Positions 53,339-62,510 of a stretch of DNA of 64,000 nt are shown piece by piece. Position numbers and translations under genes: made by a program. Source of the DNA: Bacillota bacterium (lineage in GTDB: Bacteria; Bacillota; Clostridia; Christensenellales; CAG-138). The notes under the pieces were generated by a model. The model worked only from the letters and a program-made list of their open reading frames with translations. It had not been told where the DNA came from and ran no database searches. The number at the start of each line of letters is the position of its first letter. The first letter of the stretch is position 1. The stretch lies in NCBI GenBank assembly GCA_023455425.1, contig JAEYCM010000013.1:27004-91003 (forward strand), given 5' to 3'.

Positions 53339-53533
53339 ATGCCCGATTACAAGGAAATGTACGTTTCCCTGTTCCGTGATGTGACAAAGGCTATCGACAC
53401 CTTGCAGCAGGCCCAGCAGCGGACGGAGCAGCTTTACATGGACAGCGAGGATAAACCAATCGAATTCAAGACGCTGGAAGGCAAAAAGAAAAAGCCGGAG
53501 AAGCCGGGGCCTTCCCGCGACGATGGGAGGTAA
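53339..53533 (+). CDS. Small conserved ICE protein
   Basis: This 64-residue charged protein lies between the relaxase remnant and the DUF3801 gene, a place where Tn1549-like elements carry a short ORF of this type. It has AAGGAGA upstream and a Lys/Pro-rich C-terminus. Function unknown. Confidence 0.6.
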   Translation: MPDYKEMYVSLFRDVTKAIDTLQQAQQRTEQLYMDSEDKPIEFKTLEGKKKKPEKPGPSRDDGR

Positions 53534-53537
53534 GCGT

Positions 53538-54521
53538 ATGAACATCGGAGGCGATACCGCCGACCAAATGGTAAGAGAGGGCATCCAGATTACCGAATCG
53601 GCTGTCAAGCTGGCCGGGCTGGGCGCGAAGAACCTTGCCGCCCTGCTGCTGGCGCTGCTGAAAGACAACAAGAAGCTCAAAGGCAAAACCAACATAGGCC
53701 GCCTGCTGCATGAGGATAAGCCGCTGTCCATCTTCCATGTGAAGAAAGCCGATATTTCGGAATTCCACAGGCTGGCGCAGAAGTACGGCGTGCTGTACAC
53801 CGCCATCTACAATAAGGCGAAGGACAAGGGCCTTTGCGACGTGATGGTGAAAGCGGAGGACGCCGTAAAGGTCAACCGCATCATGGAAATGATGGAATAC
53901 CCAACCCCGGAGCAGAACCCAAAAAACGCCGTGTCCCGCGCTCCACAAGGCGACAGGTTGAACGGGCGCGGGAATGGCTGGCTGCAACAAACGAGGCAAA
54001 AGATGAATGAAGGAAAAACTGCCCGGCTGGAAGGGCTGGGCGCGGAAAGGCTGGCCGCCCTTGTGCTGCAAGTGGCAAGGGAAAACCAGCAGCTAAAGGA
54101 CGCCTCCCCCCTCTCCCGGCTGTTCGGGGAGGGAAAGGAATTGCAGGTTGTGACGGTAGGAATAGCCGATACCGTAACCCTGCAAAAAAAGGCGGCGGCG
54201 CTGGATGTGCCGTTGTCCTTCCATGAAACGGGCATCCCCGGACAGGTGCAGATGATAGCGCAAGCGGAGGACGCGCCCCTTGTCAACCGCTTGTTTGCGC
54301 AGATGGGGCAGCTCCCGCCCATGCGGGAAGGCCCGCAGGAGCAGGCAACCCCGGCAAAGGAAGGCCGCGCTGACAGACAGCCGGAAAAGGCGCGGGAGGA
54401 AAAGCCGTCCGTCCGGGATAAGGTGCAGGACGCAAAGGCGCAGCAAAGCAGCAAAGCCCCGCAGGAGAAGGCCCGCGCCCCGAAAGCGCCGAAAAAGTCT
54501 GCCCCGGACAAAGGAAGGTGA
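53538..54521 (+). CDS. DUF3801 (PcfB-like) conjugation protein with a duplicated domain
   Basis: This 327-residue protein contains two copies of the DUF3801 domain (about residues 20-115 and 165-260). Both begin with GLGA-(K/E)-(N/R)-LAAL and share a similar helix-strand layout, but they have diverged. DUF3801/PcfB proteins sit next to the VirD4 coupling protein and help deliver the relaxosome. The C-terminal 60 residues are Lys/Ala/Pro-rich. The start is ATG 53538 (GGGAGG upstream). It precedes virD4 by 4 bp. Confidence 0.82.
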   Translation: MNIGGDTADQMVREGIQITESAVKLAGLGAKNLAALLLALLKDNKKLKGKTNIGRLLHEDKPLSIFHVKKADISEFHRLAQKYGVLYTAIYNKAKDKGLCDVMVKAEDAVKVNRIMEMMEYPTPEQNPKNAVSRAPQGDRLNGRGNGWLQQTRQKMNEGKTARLEGLGAERLAALVLQVARENQQLKDASPLSRLFGEGKELQVVTVGIADTVTLQKKAAALDVPLSFHETGIPGQVQMIAQAEDAPLVNRLFAQMGQLPPMREGPQEQATPAKEGRADRQPEKAREEKPSVRDKVQDAKAQQSSKAPQEKARAPKAPKKSAPDKGR

Positions 54522-54525
54522 GCAT

Positions 54526-56223
54526 ATGAGCGACCCGACCAAAAGCGGCAGCCGGGAGATCCTTTTCTGGATTGCCCTGCTGCCGCCCGTACTATGGATG
54601 GCGGCGCTGCTGGCGCAGGGCTATATCCCCGGTGCAAAGCTGGATGTCCTGCTGGAAAGCATCACAAGCGCCCTTCAACAGCCTTTCACCCTCCAATGGA
54701 CGGACAGGACGGCGGCCTTTCTGCTGGCCGCCGTCCTTCTCTACGGGCTGGGCATATCGGCCTATTACGCCACCCGTGGCAACACCCGCTTACGGGAAGA
54801 ACACGGCAGCGCCCGCTGGGGCAAGGCCGGGCGGGTAAACGGCAAATACGCCGACCACAAGCGCCCGGAAAGCAACATCATCCTGACCCGGCATGTGCGC
54901 ATGGGAATGGACGGGCGCAAACACCGCCGCAACCTCAATGTGCTTGTCGTGGGCGGTTCGGGAAGCGGCAAGACCCGTTATTTCGCCAAGCCCAACGTCA
55001 TGCAGGCGAATTGCTCCTACATCATAGCTGACCCGAAGGCCGAAATGCTGCGTTCCGTGGGGCCGCTGCTGGAAGCCAAAGGCTATGACATCAAGGTATT
55101 TGACCTTATTAACATGGAGCAATCCGACGCCTACAACCCCTTTGCCTACCTGCGGGACGATAAGGACGTACTGAAACTGGTCACAAACCTTATTAAAAAT
55201 ACGACCCCGAAAAACGCCCATGAAAATGACCCCTTCTGGACGAAATCGGAAACCGCCCTGCTCACGGCCCTTATTCTCTATCTGATGCACGAAGCCCCGG
55301 TCTATGAACAGAACTTTGCCACGGTTATGTACCTGCTGGAAAATGCCGGGGCCAGCGAGGAAAGCGAGGACTACCGCAGCCCGGTTGACCTTGTTTTTGA
55401 GGCATTGGAAGAAGAAAGCCCGGAGCATATCGCCGTCAAGCAATACAAGGTTTTCAAGCAGGCGGCGGGAAAAACCGCGAAGTCTATTTTAGTAAGCGCG
55501 GCGGTACGCCTTGCCGCCTTCAACCTGCCGCAGATACAAAGCATTACCAGCCGGGATGATATGGATTTAGGCAGTTTGGGGGAACGCAAACAGGCCATCT
55601 TCTGCGTGATACCCGACAATGACAGCAGCTTCAACTACCTTGTGGGGATGCTTTATACCCAAGCCTTCCAAGCCCTCTATTACAAGGCAGACCATGAATA
55701 CGGCGGGCGTTTACCCGTCCATGTGCGCGTGATTGCTGACGAATTCGCCAACGTCGCCCTGCCAGACGATTTTGAGCGCGTCCTGTCCACCATGCGCAGC
55801 CGCGAAATCAGCATATCCATCATCATTCAAAACATGGCCCAGCTAAAGGCGCTGTTTAAGGATAGCTGGGAGAACGTGACCGGGAATTGCGACACCCTGC
55901 TTTATTTGGGCGGCAACGAGCAAAGCACCCATGAGTACATCACAAAGCTGCTGGGCAAGGCCACGATTGATACCAAGACAAGGGGCCTTACCCGTGGCCG
56001 TAGCGGTTCGTCCAGCGAGAACTTCCAGAACGCCGGGCGGGAACTTTTGACGCCGGATGAAGTGCGGCTGCTGGACAATGAAAACGCTCTGCTGTTCATC
56101 CGGGGAGAGCGGCCCGTCATGGATAAGAATGAACAACCGCATCATGGCCGTGGAAACCGACATCACCCGCTGGCAACAGAAACAGAATTTGAGCAACAAT
56201 TTTTCGGCCACCATCCCCTATGA
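54526..56223 (+). CDS. virD4: VirD4/TraG-type coupling ATPase with aberrant C-terminus
   Basis: This 565-residue type IV secretion coupling protein has two N-terminal membrane helices, Walker A GGSGSGKTRYF (about 143-153) and Walker B VRVIADEFANV. It brings DNA to the secretion channel. The family-like sequence stops at FIRGERPVMD; the remaining 30 or so residues are a frame-shifted read of virB4 sequence, because the two genes are joined by a deletion near 56120-56138. Function may still be intact since only the extreme tail is lost. ATG 54526 has AAGGAAGG upstream. Confidence 0.85.
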   Translation: MSDPTKSGSREILFWIALLPPVLWMAALLAQGYIPGAKLDVLLESITSALQQPFTLQWTDRTAAFLLAAVLLYGLGISAYYATRGNTRLREEHGSARWGKAGRVNGKYADHKRPESNIILTRHVRMGMDGRKHRRNLNVLVVGGSGSGKTRYFAKPNVMQANCSYIIADPKAEMLRSVGPLLEAKGYDIKVFDLINMEQSDAYNPFAYLRDDKDVLKLVTNLIKNTTPKNAHENDPFWTKSETALLTALILYLMHEAPVYEQNFATVMYLLENAGASEESEDYRSPVDLVFEALEEESPEHIAVKQYKVFKQAAGKTAKSILVSAAVRLAAFNLPQIQSITSRDDMDLGSLGERKQAIFCVIPDNDSSFNYLVGMLYTQAFQALYYKADHEYGGRLPVHVRVIADEFANVALPDDFERVLSTMRSREISISIIIQNMAQLKALFKDSWENVTGNCDTLLYLGGNEQSTHEYITKLLGKATIDTKTRGLTRGRSGSSSENFQNAGRELLTPDEVRLLDNENALLFIRGERPVMDKNEQPHHGRGNRHHPLATETEFEQQFFGHHPL

Positions 56224-57631
56224 AATGGAGCAAATGCGCAAGGAAACAAAGGAATTCCTTGACGACCTCACCACCCGCGACCAGCGCATGATGTTTGTGC
56301 TGGTGACGCTGGTACACATGGCCGACACGCCGGAGCAGTTGGAGGCCGACACGGAGACCCTGCTGTCCATCGGCAGGAAGAACCTATGCCAGTTTGCCAC
56401 CCTCAAATACCAGCAGGAGGACAGATTGAATACCGCCCTGCCTTACGGCCTGCGCCGTATCGGCGCTTTGCGCACCCTCACCACCGAAAGCACGGCGGTA
56501 CTTATGCCTTTCTCTACACAGGAGGTTATGGACAAGGGCGGCGTCTATTACGGCATCAACGCCATTTCCCGCAACCTCATTGTCTGCAACCGGAAAATGT
56601 TGCTCAATGGCAACGGCTTCATTTTAGGCGTGTCCGGTTCGGGTAAGTCTTTTGCCGCAAAGGAAGAAATCACGTCCATTGTCCTCAACACGGACGATGA
56701 TGTACTGATCGCGGACCCGGAACGAGAGTACACCGCGCTTGTCAAGGAGGCGCTGGGCGGCGAAATCATCCATATCGCGGCAGGCAGCCCCAACCATATC
56801 AACGCATTGGATATGAGCAAGGACTACGGCGACGGGGAAAACCCCGTCATTCTGAAAAGTGAGTTTATCATGTCCCTGTGTGAGCAGCTTGTGGGAGCCG
56901 GGAATCTGGGCGCGAAGGACAAGAGCATCATTGACCGCTGCACCGCCAACGTGTACCGCAAGTACATCCGCAACTTTAAGGGCGACCCGCCCACGTTGAA
57001 GGAGTTTCATGCCGAACTTTTGCAGCAGCCGGAGCCGGAGGCAAAGGACATAGCCCTTGCAATTGAACTGTTCACCACGGGCAGCCTGAATGTCTTTGCC
57101 CATCAAACCAATGTCAATCTGGACAATCGCATCATCGTGTTTGACATACTGGATTTAGGCAAGCAGCTAAAAACCGTGGGGATGCTGGTCATGCTGGACG
57201 CCATTTTGAACCGTGTCACTGAGAACCGCAGGAAAGGCAAGCGCACCCACATTTTCATTGATGAAATCTATCTCTTTTTCGCCAACGAATACAGCAGCAT
57301 CTTTCTGTCCGAAAGCTGGAAGCGTTTCCGAAAGTACGGCGCTCTGGCGACGGGTATCACGCAGAACATCGAGGATTGTCTGCGCTCCCCAATGGCCCGG
57401 ACGATGCTTGCCAACAGCGAATTCCTGCTGATGCTGAACCAGGCGCCCACAGACCGGGCCGAGCTTGCCAAGCTGCTCAATATCTCCGACACCCAGCTAT
57501 CCTACATCACCAACGCCGAGGTGGGCCGGGGCCTGCTGAAAGTGGGCGCGTCCCTTGTGCCTTTCATCAATGAATTCCCACGGAATACGGGCCTGTACAG
57601 GCTGATGACCACCAAGCCCGGGGAAAGTTAA
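56129..57631 (+). CDS. virB4: VirB4/TraE-type ATPase, N-terminally truncated
   Basis: About 500 residues of a VirB4 that is usually near 800. The sequence begins inside the protein at NNRIMAVETDITRWQQKQN; the first roughly 280 residues are missing. The ATPase domain is intact: Walker A GVSGSGKSF, Walker B THIFIDEIYLFF and ITQNIEDCL. The open frame begins at 56057 inside virD4, but that part is not VirB4-like. No ribosome site precedes the first internal ATG, so expression is doubtful. The Maff2, VirB6 and PrgI genes that normally lie between virD4 and virB4 are also gone. Confidence 0.82.
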   Translation: MNNRIMAVETDITRWQQKQNLSNNFSATIPYEMEQMRKETKEFLDDLTTRDQRMMFVLVTLVHMADTPEQLEADTETLLSIGRKNLCQFATLKYQQEDRLNTALPYGLRRIGALRTLTTESTAVLMPFSTQEVMDKGGVYYGINAISRNLIVCNRKMLLNGNGFILGVSGSGKSFAAKEEITSIVLNTDDDVLIADPEREYTALVKEALGGEIIHIAAGSPNHINALDMSKDYGDGENPVILKSEFIMSLCEQLVGAGNLGAKDKSIIDRCTANVYRKYIRNFKGDPPTLKEFHAELLQQPEPEAKDIALAIELFTTGSLNVFAHQTNVNLDNRIIVFDILDLGKQLKTVGMLVMLDAILNRVTENRRKGKRTHIFIDEIYLFFANEYSSIFLSESWKRFRKYGALATGITQNIEDCLRSPMARTMLANSEFLLMLNQAPTDRAELAKLLNISDTQLSYITNAEVGRGLLKVGASLVPFINEFPRNTGLYRLMTTKPGES

Positions 57632-57643
57632 GGAGGTACGGCC

Positions 57644-59620
57644 ATGAAGGAACCCAAGCAAAAGCCCAAAATGGAAAAACCCAAGCTGCTTGAAAAGCCG
57701 GGAGCCGTGGCGCGGGATGCCCGCGCCATCCTCACCGAGCATTACAGAAATCAGGCACAGGAACGGCAGGCGGGGAGCATCGGGCAGCAGGAGGACAGCC
57801 CCACCGAATATGCGACTCAGCACGTAGAAACCGCCGCCCGCCGTGGTGCGGCGCAGGCCGCCGATACCGTCCGTTACGGCGTAAAAAAGACGGGAGAGCA
57901 TTATAGGGACAGCAGACAGGCCAATGAGGAAAATGCCTATGCCGCAAACCCGCAGGACGGCCCCAATAGTCCCGACCCTTCACCATCAAAGCAGCAGTTT
58001 ATGACGCAGCAAAAAAAGAACGGCCATCAAGAAGCCCATACAGCCGCCAACGCCCAGCCATCACAGGCTGGGCGTTCTTCTGCTATCCGTAAGCAGCGGG
58101 CCGCATCCCCGCAGGAAGCCGCCAAGCGAAATTTTCGGCTGAAACGGGCAAAGGATGTCAAGCTTAAACAGCAATCCATCCGGCAGGCCAGTGTTAGAGG
58201 CGAGGAACAGCGGGAGCTTTCCAGTTTGCAAGCTGCCCAGCGGCAAAAAGCCCTTTCCCCACAGGCTGGAAAGAAACAAGCGCAATCCCAAATATCCAGC
58301 CGCATCCAAACCACAGAGCAGGCGAAAAAACGCATCCGCAGGGCGTCCACGGCGGGCGTCAAGAGTGGGAAGGCCGCCGTAAAGACCGCCGCCTACGCCA
58401 AAAAGCAAGCTACGAAAAAGGCTCGTCAAGCCGCCCAGAAGGAGGCCATCAAGCGCACCGCGCAGGCGGCGAAGGCTACGGCCAAGTTTACCGTCCGTGT
58501 GGCAAAGTTGGTGGTGAAAGCCGCCGCCGCGTTGGTCAAGGGCCTTGCGGCCCTTGTGGGCGCGGGTGGGGCCGTCCTTGTGCTGTTCCTCATTGTGGCC
58601 GCCATCGCCGCCCTGATTGCTTCCCCTTTCGGCGTGTTCTTCTCCGATGAAGATAAAAGCGCAGATGTGACGCCTATTTCAAATGTGGTGCAGGAAGTAA
58701 ACGTCGAATTCAACCAGCAGATAGAGGACATCAAGCAGGCCCACAGCCATGTTGACAGCGTGGAAATCCATTATCCCGGCAGCGTCGACAATATCCGGGT
58801 GGATAACTGGATGGATGTTGTGGCCGTGTTCGCTGTCAAGACGGCCACGGACGCCGAAAACGGCATGGACGTTGTGACCATTGACACGACCCGGATTGAC
58901 TTGATTAAAGCCGTGTTCTGGGATATGAACAGCATCGGCTATGAGATAGAAACCATTGAGCATACAGAAACGGAAACCGTTGAAAACGAGGACGGAACGA
59001 CCAGCGAGATAACGACCACGACCTATGAGTACATCCTTCATATCACCATCACCAGCAAGACCGCCGAGCAGCAGGCCGATGAATACGGCTTTACCGCCGA
59101 CCAAAAAGACATACTGGAAGGAATGTTGTCCGGAGAATTCCGGCCCCTGATGTTTACCCTGTTAGGTATGGACGGAGATATTGGCCTTACGCCGGAGCAG
59201 CTTCAAAACCTGTATAACAACCTTCCCATTGGCGAATTGGGCGCGGAAATCGTGCGGCTGGCGCTTTCCCGGTTGGGCGACCCATATAGCCAGCCGAAGG
59301 CCGGACAGGGCAGCTACACCGATTGCAGCTATCTTGCGCAATGGTGCTACGCGGAGGTGGGCATTTCCATCCCTCGGACAGCGGCGGCGCAGGGGAAATA
59401 CTGCGTGGACAACGGCCTGACCATATCCCCGAATAACCTTGTGCCGGGCGACCTTGTTTTCTTCTCCCACGATACCAACGGGCGATTTATGAACATTACT
59501 CATGTCGCCATCTATGCCGGGGATGGTTACATTGTGGACGCTTCAAGCTCAAAGGGGCAGGTAGTGTACCGCAAGCTGTTCAGCGGGCAGGTGCTTTACG
59601 GAAGGCCGCATATTCAATAA
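57644..59620 (+). CDS. Membrane-anchored NlpC/P60 cell-wall hydrolase of the conjugation apparatus
   Basis: This 658-residue protein has a long basic, Lys/Arg/Gln-rich cytoplasmic N-terminus (1-290), one membrane helix (about 305-330), an extracellular stem, and a C-terminal NlpC/P60 peptidase. The catalytic Cys lies in YTDCSYLAQWCY and the His in ITHVAIYAG. It opens peptidoglycan for the conjugation channel, like Tn916 Orf14 and CD1107-type proteins. AAGGAGG lies upstream and the gene follows virB4 by 12 bp. Confidence 0.87.
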   Translation: MKEPKQKPKMEKPKLLEKPGAVARDARAILTEHYRNQAQERQAGSIGQQEDSPTEYATQHVETAARRGAAQAADTVRYGVKKTGEHYRDSRQANEENAYAANPQDGPNSPDPSPSKQQFMTQQKKNGHQEAHTAANAQPSQAGRSSAIRKQRAASPQEAAKRNFRLKRAKDVKLKQQSIRQASVRGEEQRELSSLQAAQRQKALSPQAGKKQAQSQISSRIQTTEQAKKRIRRASTAGVKSGKAAVKTAAYAKKQATKKARQAAQKEAIKRTAQAAKATAKFTVRVAKLVVKAAAALVKGLAALVGAGGAVLVLFLIVAAIAALIASPFGVFFSDEDKSADVTPISNVVQEVNVEFNQQIEDIKQAHSHVDSVEIHYPGSVDNIRVDNWMDVVAVFAVKTATDAENGMDVVTIDTTRIDLIKAVFWDMNSIGYEIETIEHTETETVENEDGTTSEITTTTYEYILHITITSKTAEQQADEYGFTADQKDILEGMLSGEFRPLMFTLLGMDGDIGLTPEQLQNLYNNLPIGELGAEIVRLALSRLGDPYSQPKAGQGSYTDCSYLAQWCYAEVGISIPRTAAAQGKYCVDNGLTISPNNLVPGDLVFFSHDTNGRFMNITHVAIYAGDGYIVDASSSKGQVVYRKLFSGQVLYGRPHIQ

Positions 59621-59673
59621 TCAGGTTTTCGCCTTGCATTTTTTATGTTTATTGGCTATAATTAAAACCCTCC

Positions 59674-59708
59674 ATTATAACACCAACCTTTTATGATGGT
59701 GCTATAAT
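59674..59708 (+). promoter_or_regulatory. Large inverted repeat overlapping the MerR-gene promoter
   Basis: ATTATAACACCA (59674-59685) and TGGTGCTATAAT (59697-59708) form 12-bp arms with one mismatch. The right arm contains a perfect -10 TATAAT (59703-59708). This is the layout of MerR-type operators, so autoregulation of the following gene is likely. Confidence 0.65.
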
Positions 59709-59734
59709 GCAGAGAAGGGAGGTGATAGGATTGT

Positions 59735-60496
59735 ATGAACACTTATAAAACAGCACAGATAGCACATCGTATTGGAATTCATCCCAACACTGTACGGCTT
59801 TATGAGGAATTGGGGCTTATTCCCAAACCGCAACGAGAAGCAAACGGTTATCGTGTTTTTATAGATTTTCATATTGAGCAATTCAAGTTTGCGAGAACTG
59901 CCCTAAAAGTTGAGGTTTTACAAAATGGTCTTAGAAAGCAAGCGATTAACATCATTAAGACCTCTGCTGCCAAAGATTTCGATAGAGCTATTTTTCTTAC
60001 AGAGTTTTATTTGCAGCAAATAAAAAGAGAGCAAAAAAACGCCGAAGAAGCCATAGCCATTACAGAAAGGCTGTTATCCGGCAAAAATCAAGAAACAGGC
60101 AACATACTCTTTACAAGAAAAGAAACGGCTGACCATCTGCAAATCACTATGGACGCTTTACGAAATTGGGAAATGAACGGCTTGCTGACAGTAAAGCGAA
60201 AGCAAAACGGCTATCGCGTTTATACCGATGAAGATATCAGGCGGCTGAAAATTATACGCTCTTTGCGCTGTGCAAATTATTCCCTTGCAGCGATTTTACG
60301 GATGCTAAACGCTTTATCCAATGACCCCGAAGCCGATATACGGGAGATAATTGATACGCCCAAAGAAAATGACGACATTATTTCCGTATGTGACAAGCTG
60401 CTTACATCCTTGCAATATGCCGAGAAAAATGCGAGGATTATGCTCCTTCACCTTGATAAGATGAAAAAACAATTTGATTTAAACCCTACACCTTAA
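59735..60496 (+). CDS. MerR-family regulator with two HTH domains
   Basis: This 253-residue protein contains two MerR-type DNA-binding domains: residues 1-60 (AQIAHRIGIHPNTVRLYEEL then NGYRVF) and about 128-195 (RKETADHLQITMDALRNWEM then NGYRVYTDEDIRRLK), separated and followed by helices. No ligand or metal Cys is obvious. It probably controls itself and the ABC exporter downstream. The ribosome site GGGAGGTGAT is strong. AT-rich compared with the ICE backbone. Confidence 0.85.
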   Translation: MNTYKTAQIAHRIGIHPNTVRLYEELGLIPKPQREANGYRVFIDFHIEQFKFARTALKVEVLQNGLRKQAINIIKTSAAKDFDRAIFLTEFYLQQIKREQKNAEEAIAITERLLSGKNQETGNILFTRKETADHLQITMDALRNWEMNGLLTVKRKQNGYRVYTDEDIRRLKIIRSLRCANYSLAAILRMLNALSNDPEADIREIIDTPKENDDIISVCDKLLTSLQYAEKNARIMLLHLDKMKKQFDLNPTP

Positions 60497-60527
60497 CACC
60501 AGAGTTTTCTCTGGTGTTATTCTTTTT
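60495..60527 (+). terminator. Terminator/attenuator between the MerR and ABC genes
   Basis: AACACCAGAG (60495-60504) pairs with CTCTGGTGTT (60509-60518), followed by a T-rich tract. It includes the last bases of the MerR gene and precedes the ABC ribosome site, so it may tune exporter expression. Confidence 0.75.
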
Positions 60528-60562
60528 TATGAAAAGAAAAGGATTAGGAGGGATTTAATCGC

Positions 60563-61297
60563 GTGGAAGCAGTAATCAAGGTGGAAAATTTGAGCAAGTC
60601 CTACGACCACGTTACAGCAATCAAGAATGTGAATATTTCTATTTGCCGCGGAGAAGTTTTCGGCTTGCTGGGCGCAAACGGCGCAGGCAAAAGCACCACC
60701 ATTGAATGTATTTTGGGCACCAAGAAACAAGATAGCGGGACAGTATCCGTTTTGGGAATGAATCCGCAGAAAGACCGAAAAAAACTGTTTGAGAAGGTCG
60801 GTGTTCAATTCCAAGAGGCCAATTACCAAGACAAAATAAGGGTGGCGGAGCTTTGCGAGGTCACGGCTTCCCTTTACAAAACCTCTCTGGATTATACGAG
60901 CCTGTTAAAACAATTCGGGCTTTCAGACAAGTTAAAAAGCCCAGTGAGCGAACTTTCGGGAGGTCAGAAGCAACGATTATTTATTGTTCTTGCACTAACT
61001 CCCAATCCCGAAGTTGTATTTTTAGACGAGTTGACTACCGGGCTTGACGCGAGGGCAAGACGGGATGTGTGGAAAAGCCTTTCCGACTTAAAAGAAAAAG
61101 GTCTGACCATTCTGTTGACCTCTCATTTCATGGATGAAGTGGAAGCTCTTTGCGACAAAATCATGATTCTGAAAAATGGGGAAAATATTTTTTATGGAAC
61201 AGTACAGGAAGCGGTTGCAGCCAGTCCTTGTGAAAAATTCGAGGATGCGTATCTTTGGTATACAGACGAGGGGGGAAAAGACAATGAGAGCATTTAA
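60563..61297 (+). CDS. ABC-2 exporter ATP-binding protein
   Basis: This 244-residue ATPase has Walker A LGANGAGKST, signature LSGGQKQR, Walker B EVVFLDELTTGLD and H-loop LTSHFMDE. The sequence resembles the DrrA/CcmA-type exporters used for drug or bacteriocin resistance. It starts at GTG 60563 after AGGAGG. It overlaps the permease gene by 14 bp. Confidence 0.9.
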   Translation: MEAVIKVENLSKSYDHVTAIKNVNISICRGEVFGLLGANGAGKSTTIECILGTKKQDSGTVSVLGMNPQKDRKKLFEKVGVQFQEANYQDKIRVAELCEVTASLYKTSLDYTSLLKQFGLSDKLKSPVSELSGGQKQRLFIVLALTPNPEVVFLDELTTGLDARARRDVWKSLSDLKEKGLTILLTSHFMDEVEALCDKIMILKNGENIFYGTVQEAVAASPCEKFEDAYLWYTDEGGKDNESI

Positions 61298-62027
61298 GGC
61301 GCTTCTTAAAACAGAATGCAAATTATCGCTTCGCGGGATGGATATGTTCATTTTCGCAATCTGTATGCCTGTCGTGGTAGTAATCATTTTAGGTGCGGTT
61401 TTTGGAAACAAACCGGCTTTCGATGGCGCTGCCCATAGCTTTCTGGAACAATCATTTGGCGCAGTGGCGACGATTGCCATTTGCGCCGGAGGTGTGATGG
61501 GGCTACCCTTAGTCATATCCGATTACCGAAGTCGGAAAATATTAAAGCGGTTCAAGGTAACGCCGACCAGTCCCGCCCTTATTTTAGCAGTACAGGTCGT
61601 TATCTATGCGCTTTATTCTATCGCTTCACTCGTCCTCGTTTATACGGTAGGAGCAGTATTCTTTGGATACCAATTACACGGCTCATGGGTACACTTTTTA
61701 GGCGCATACCTGCTGGTCATGCTGTCTATGTTCAGCATAGGGCTATTGGTGGGGGGAATCGCACCAAACGTGAAAATAGCGAGTGCCGCAGCCAGCCTGT
61801 TATACTTTCCAATGCTCATTTTTTCAGGTGCTACCCTGCCGTATGAGGTTATGCCCGTGGCACTTCAAAAAGTAGCAGACATATTGCCTCTGACGCAGGG
61901 GATCAAACTTTTGAAAGCCGCCTCACTCGGTTTGCCAATAGACAGTGTTTTTGTCCCTGTTATCGTGATGATTGCGCTTGCGGTGATTTGTACCAGCATT
62001 TCTATTCGCTTCTTCAAGTGGGAGTAA
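61284..62027 (+). CDS. ABC-2 type exporter permease
   Basis: This 247-residue membrane protein has six hydrophobic segments and the ABC-2 pattern (short soluble N-terminus, FSGATLPYEVMP and LPLTQGIKLLKA near the end). It pairs with the ATPase gene. ATG 61284 follows a GAGGGGGG site inside the ATPase gene; the longer frame from 61176 lies within it. Substrate unknown. Confidence 0.88.
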   Translation: MRAFKALLKTECKLSLRGMDMFIFAICMPVVVVIILGAVFGNKPAFDGAAHSFLEQSFGAVATIAICAGGVMGLPLVISDYRSRKILKRFKVTPTSPALILAVQVVIYALYSIASLVLVYTVGAVFFGYQLHGSWVHFLGAYLLVMLSMFSIGLLVGGIAPNVKIASAAASLLYFPMLIFSGATLPYEVMPVALQKVADILPLTQGIKLLKAASLGLPIDSVFVPVIVMIALAVICTSISIRFFKWE

Positions 62028-62160
62028 CAGAGCATTACAATAGCTGAATGTAAATGTGAACTTCTAACCGGAACGCTTTTTGCTATCGGCCGATAGTTGA
62101 GACGGAATATGTTACTGCCAAAACCTAATGGAATTGGTAGGTAATTAAATGCGCGCTTTT

Positions 62161-62201
62161 AAGGGCCTTCCAATGGCAGTAATGCGATTGGAGGGCCTTT
62201 T
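62161..62201 (+). terminator. Terminator after the ABC exporter module
   Basis: AAGGGCCTTCCAAT pairs with ATTGGAGGGCCTTTT around a 12-nt loop. The rest of 62028-62510 holds no gene that I can support. It contains a few AT-rich stretches and the promoter region of the next gene. Confidence 0.75.
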
Positions 62202-62510
62202 ATGCGCCAATACCCTTCACATCTGCTGTGGGAGGGGCCGCCACCTTACCGTGACGGCTGGATGTAGCAGAAGTCTTTACCCTTCATAATTTCAAAAAAT
62301 CACAGAAAATCATGGGCGGTTACTCCGCTCATTTTTTATTCGACATCTTTCGGGTATTTCCCCGCAAAGGTGTTTTTTTGTGTCCTTTTTTGACCCTATA
62401 CAATCAGTTCCGACCAATCCGTAAACGCTGGACACTTTACTATGCCCGTTACCCTTGATTTCTCCATTCGCTTTCAAACCCAAATTTGAAACCCGAATGG
62501 AGGAAAAACC

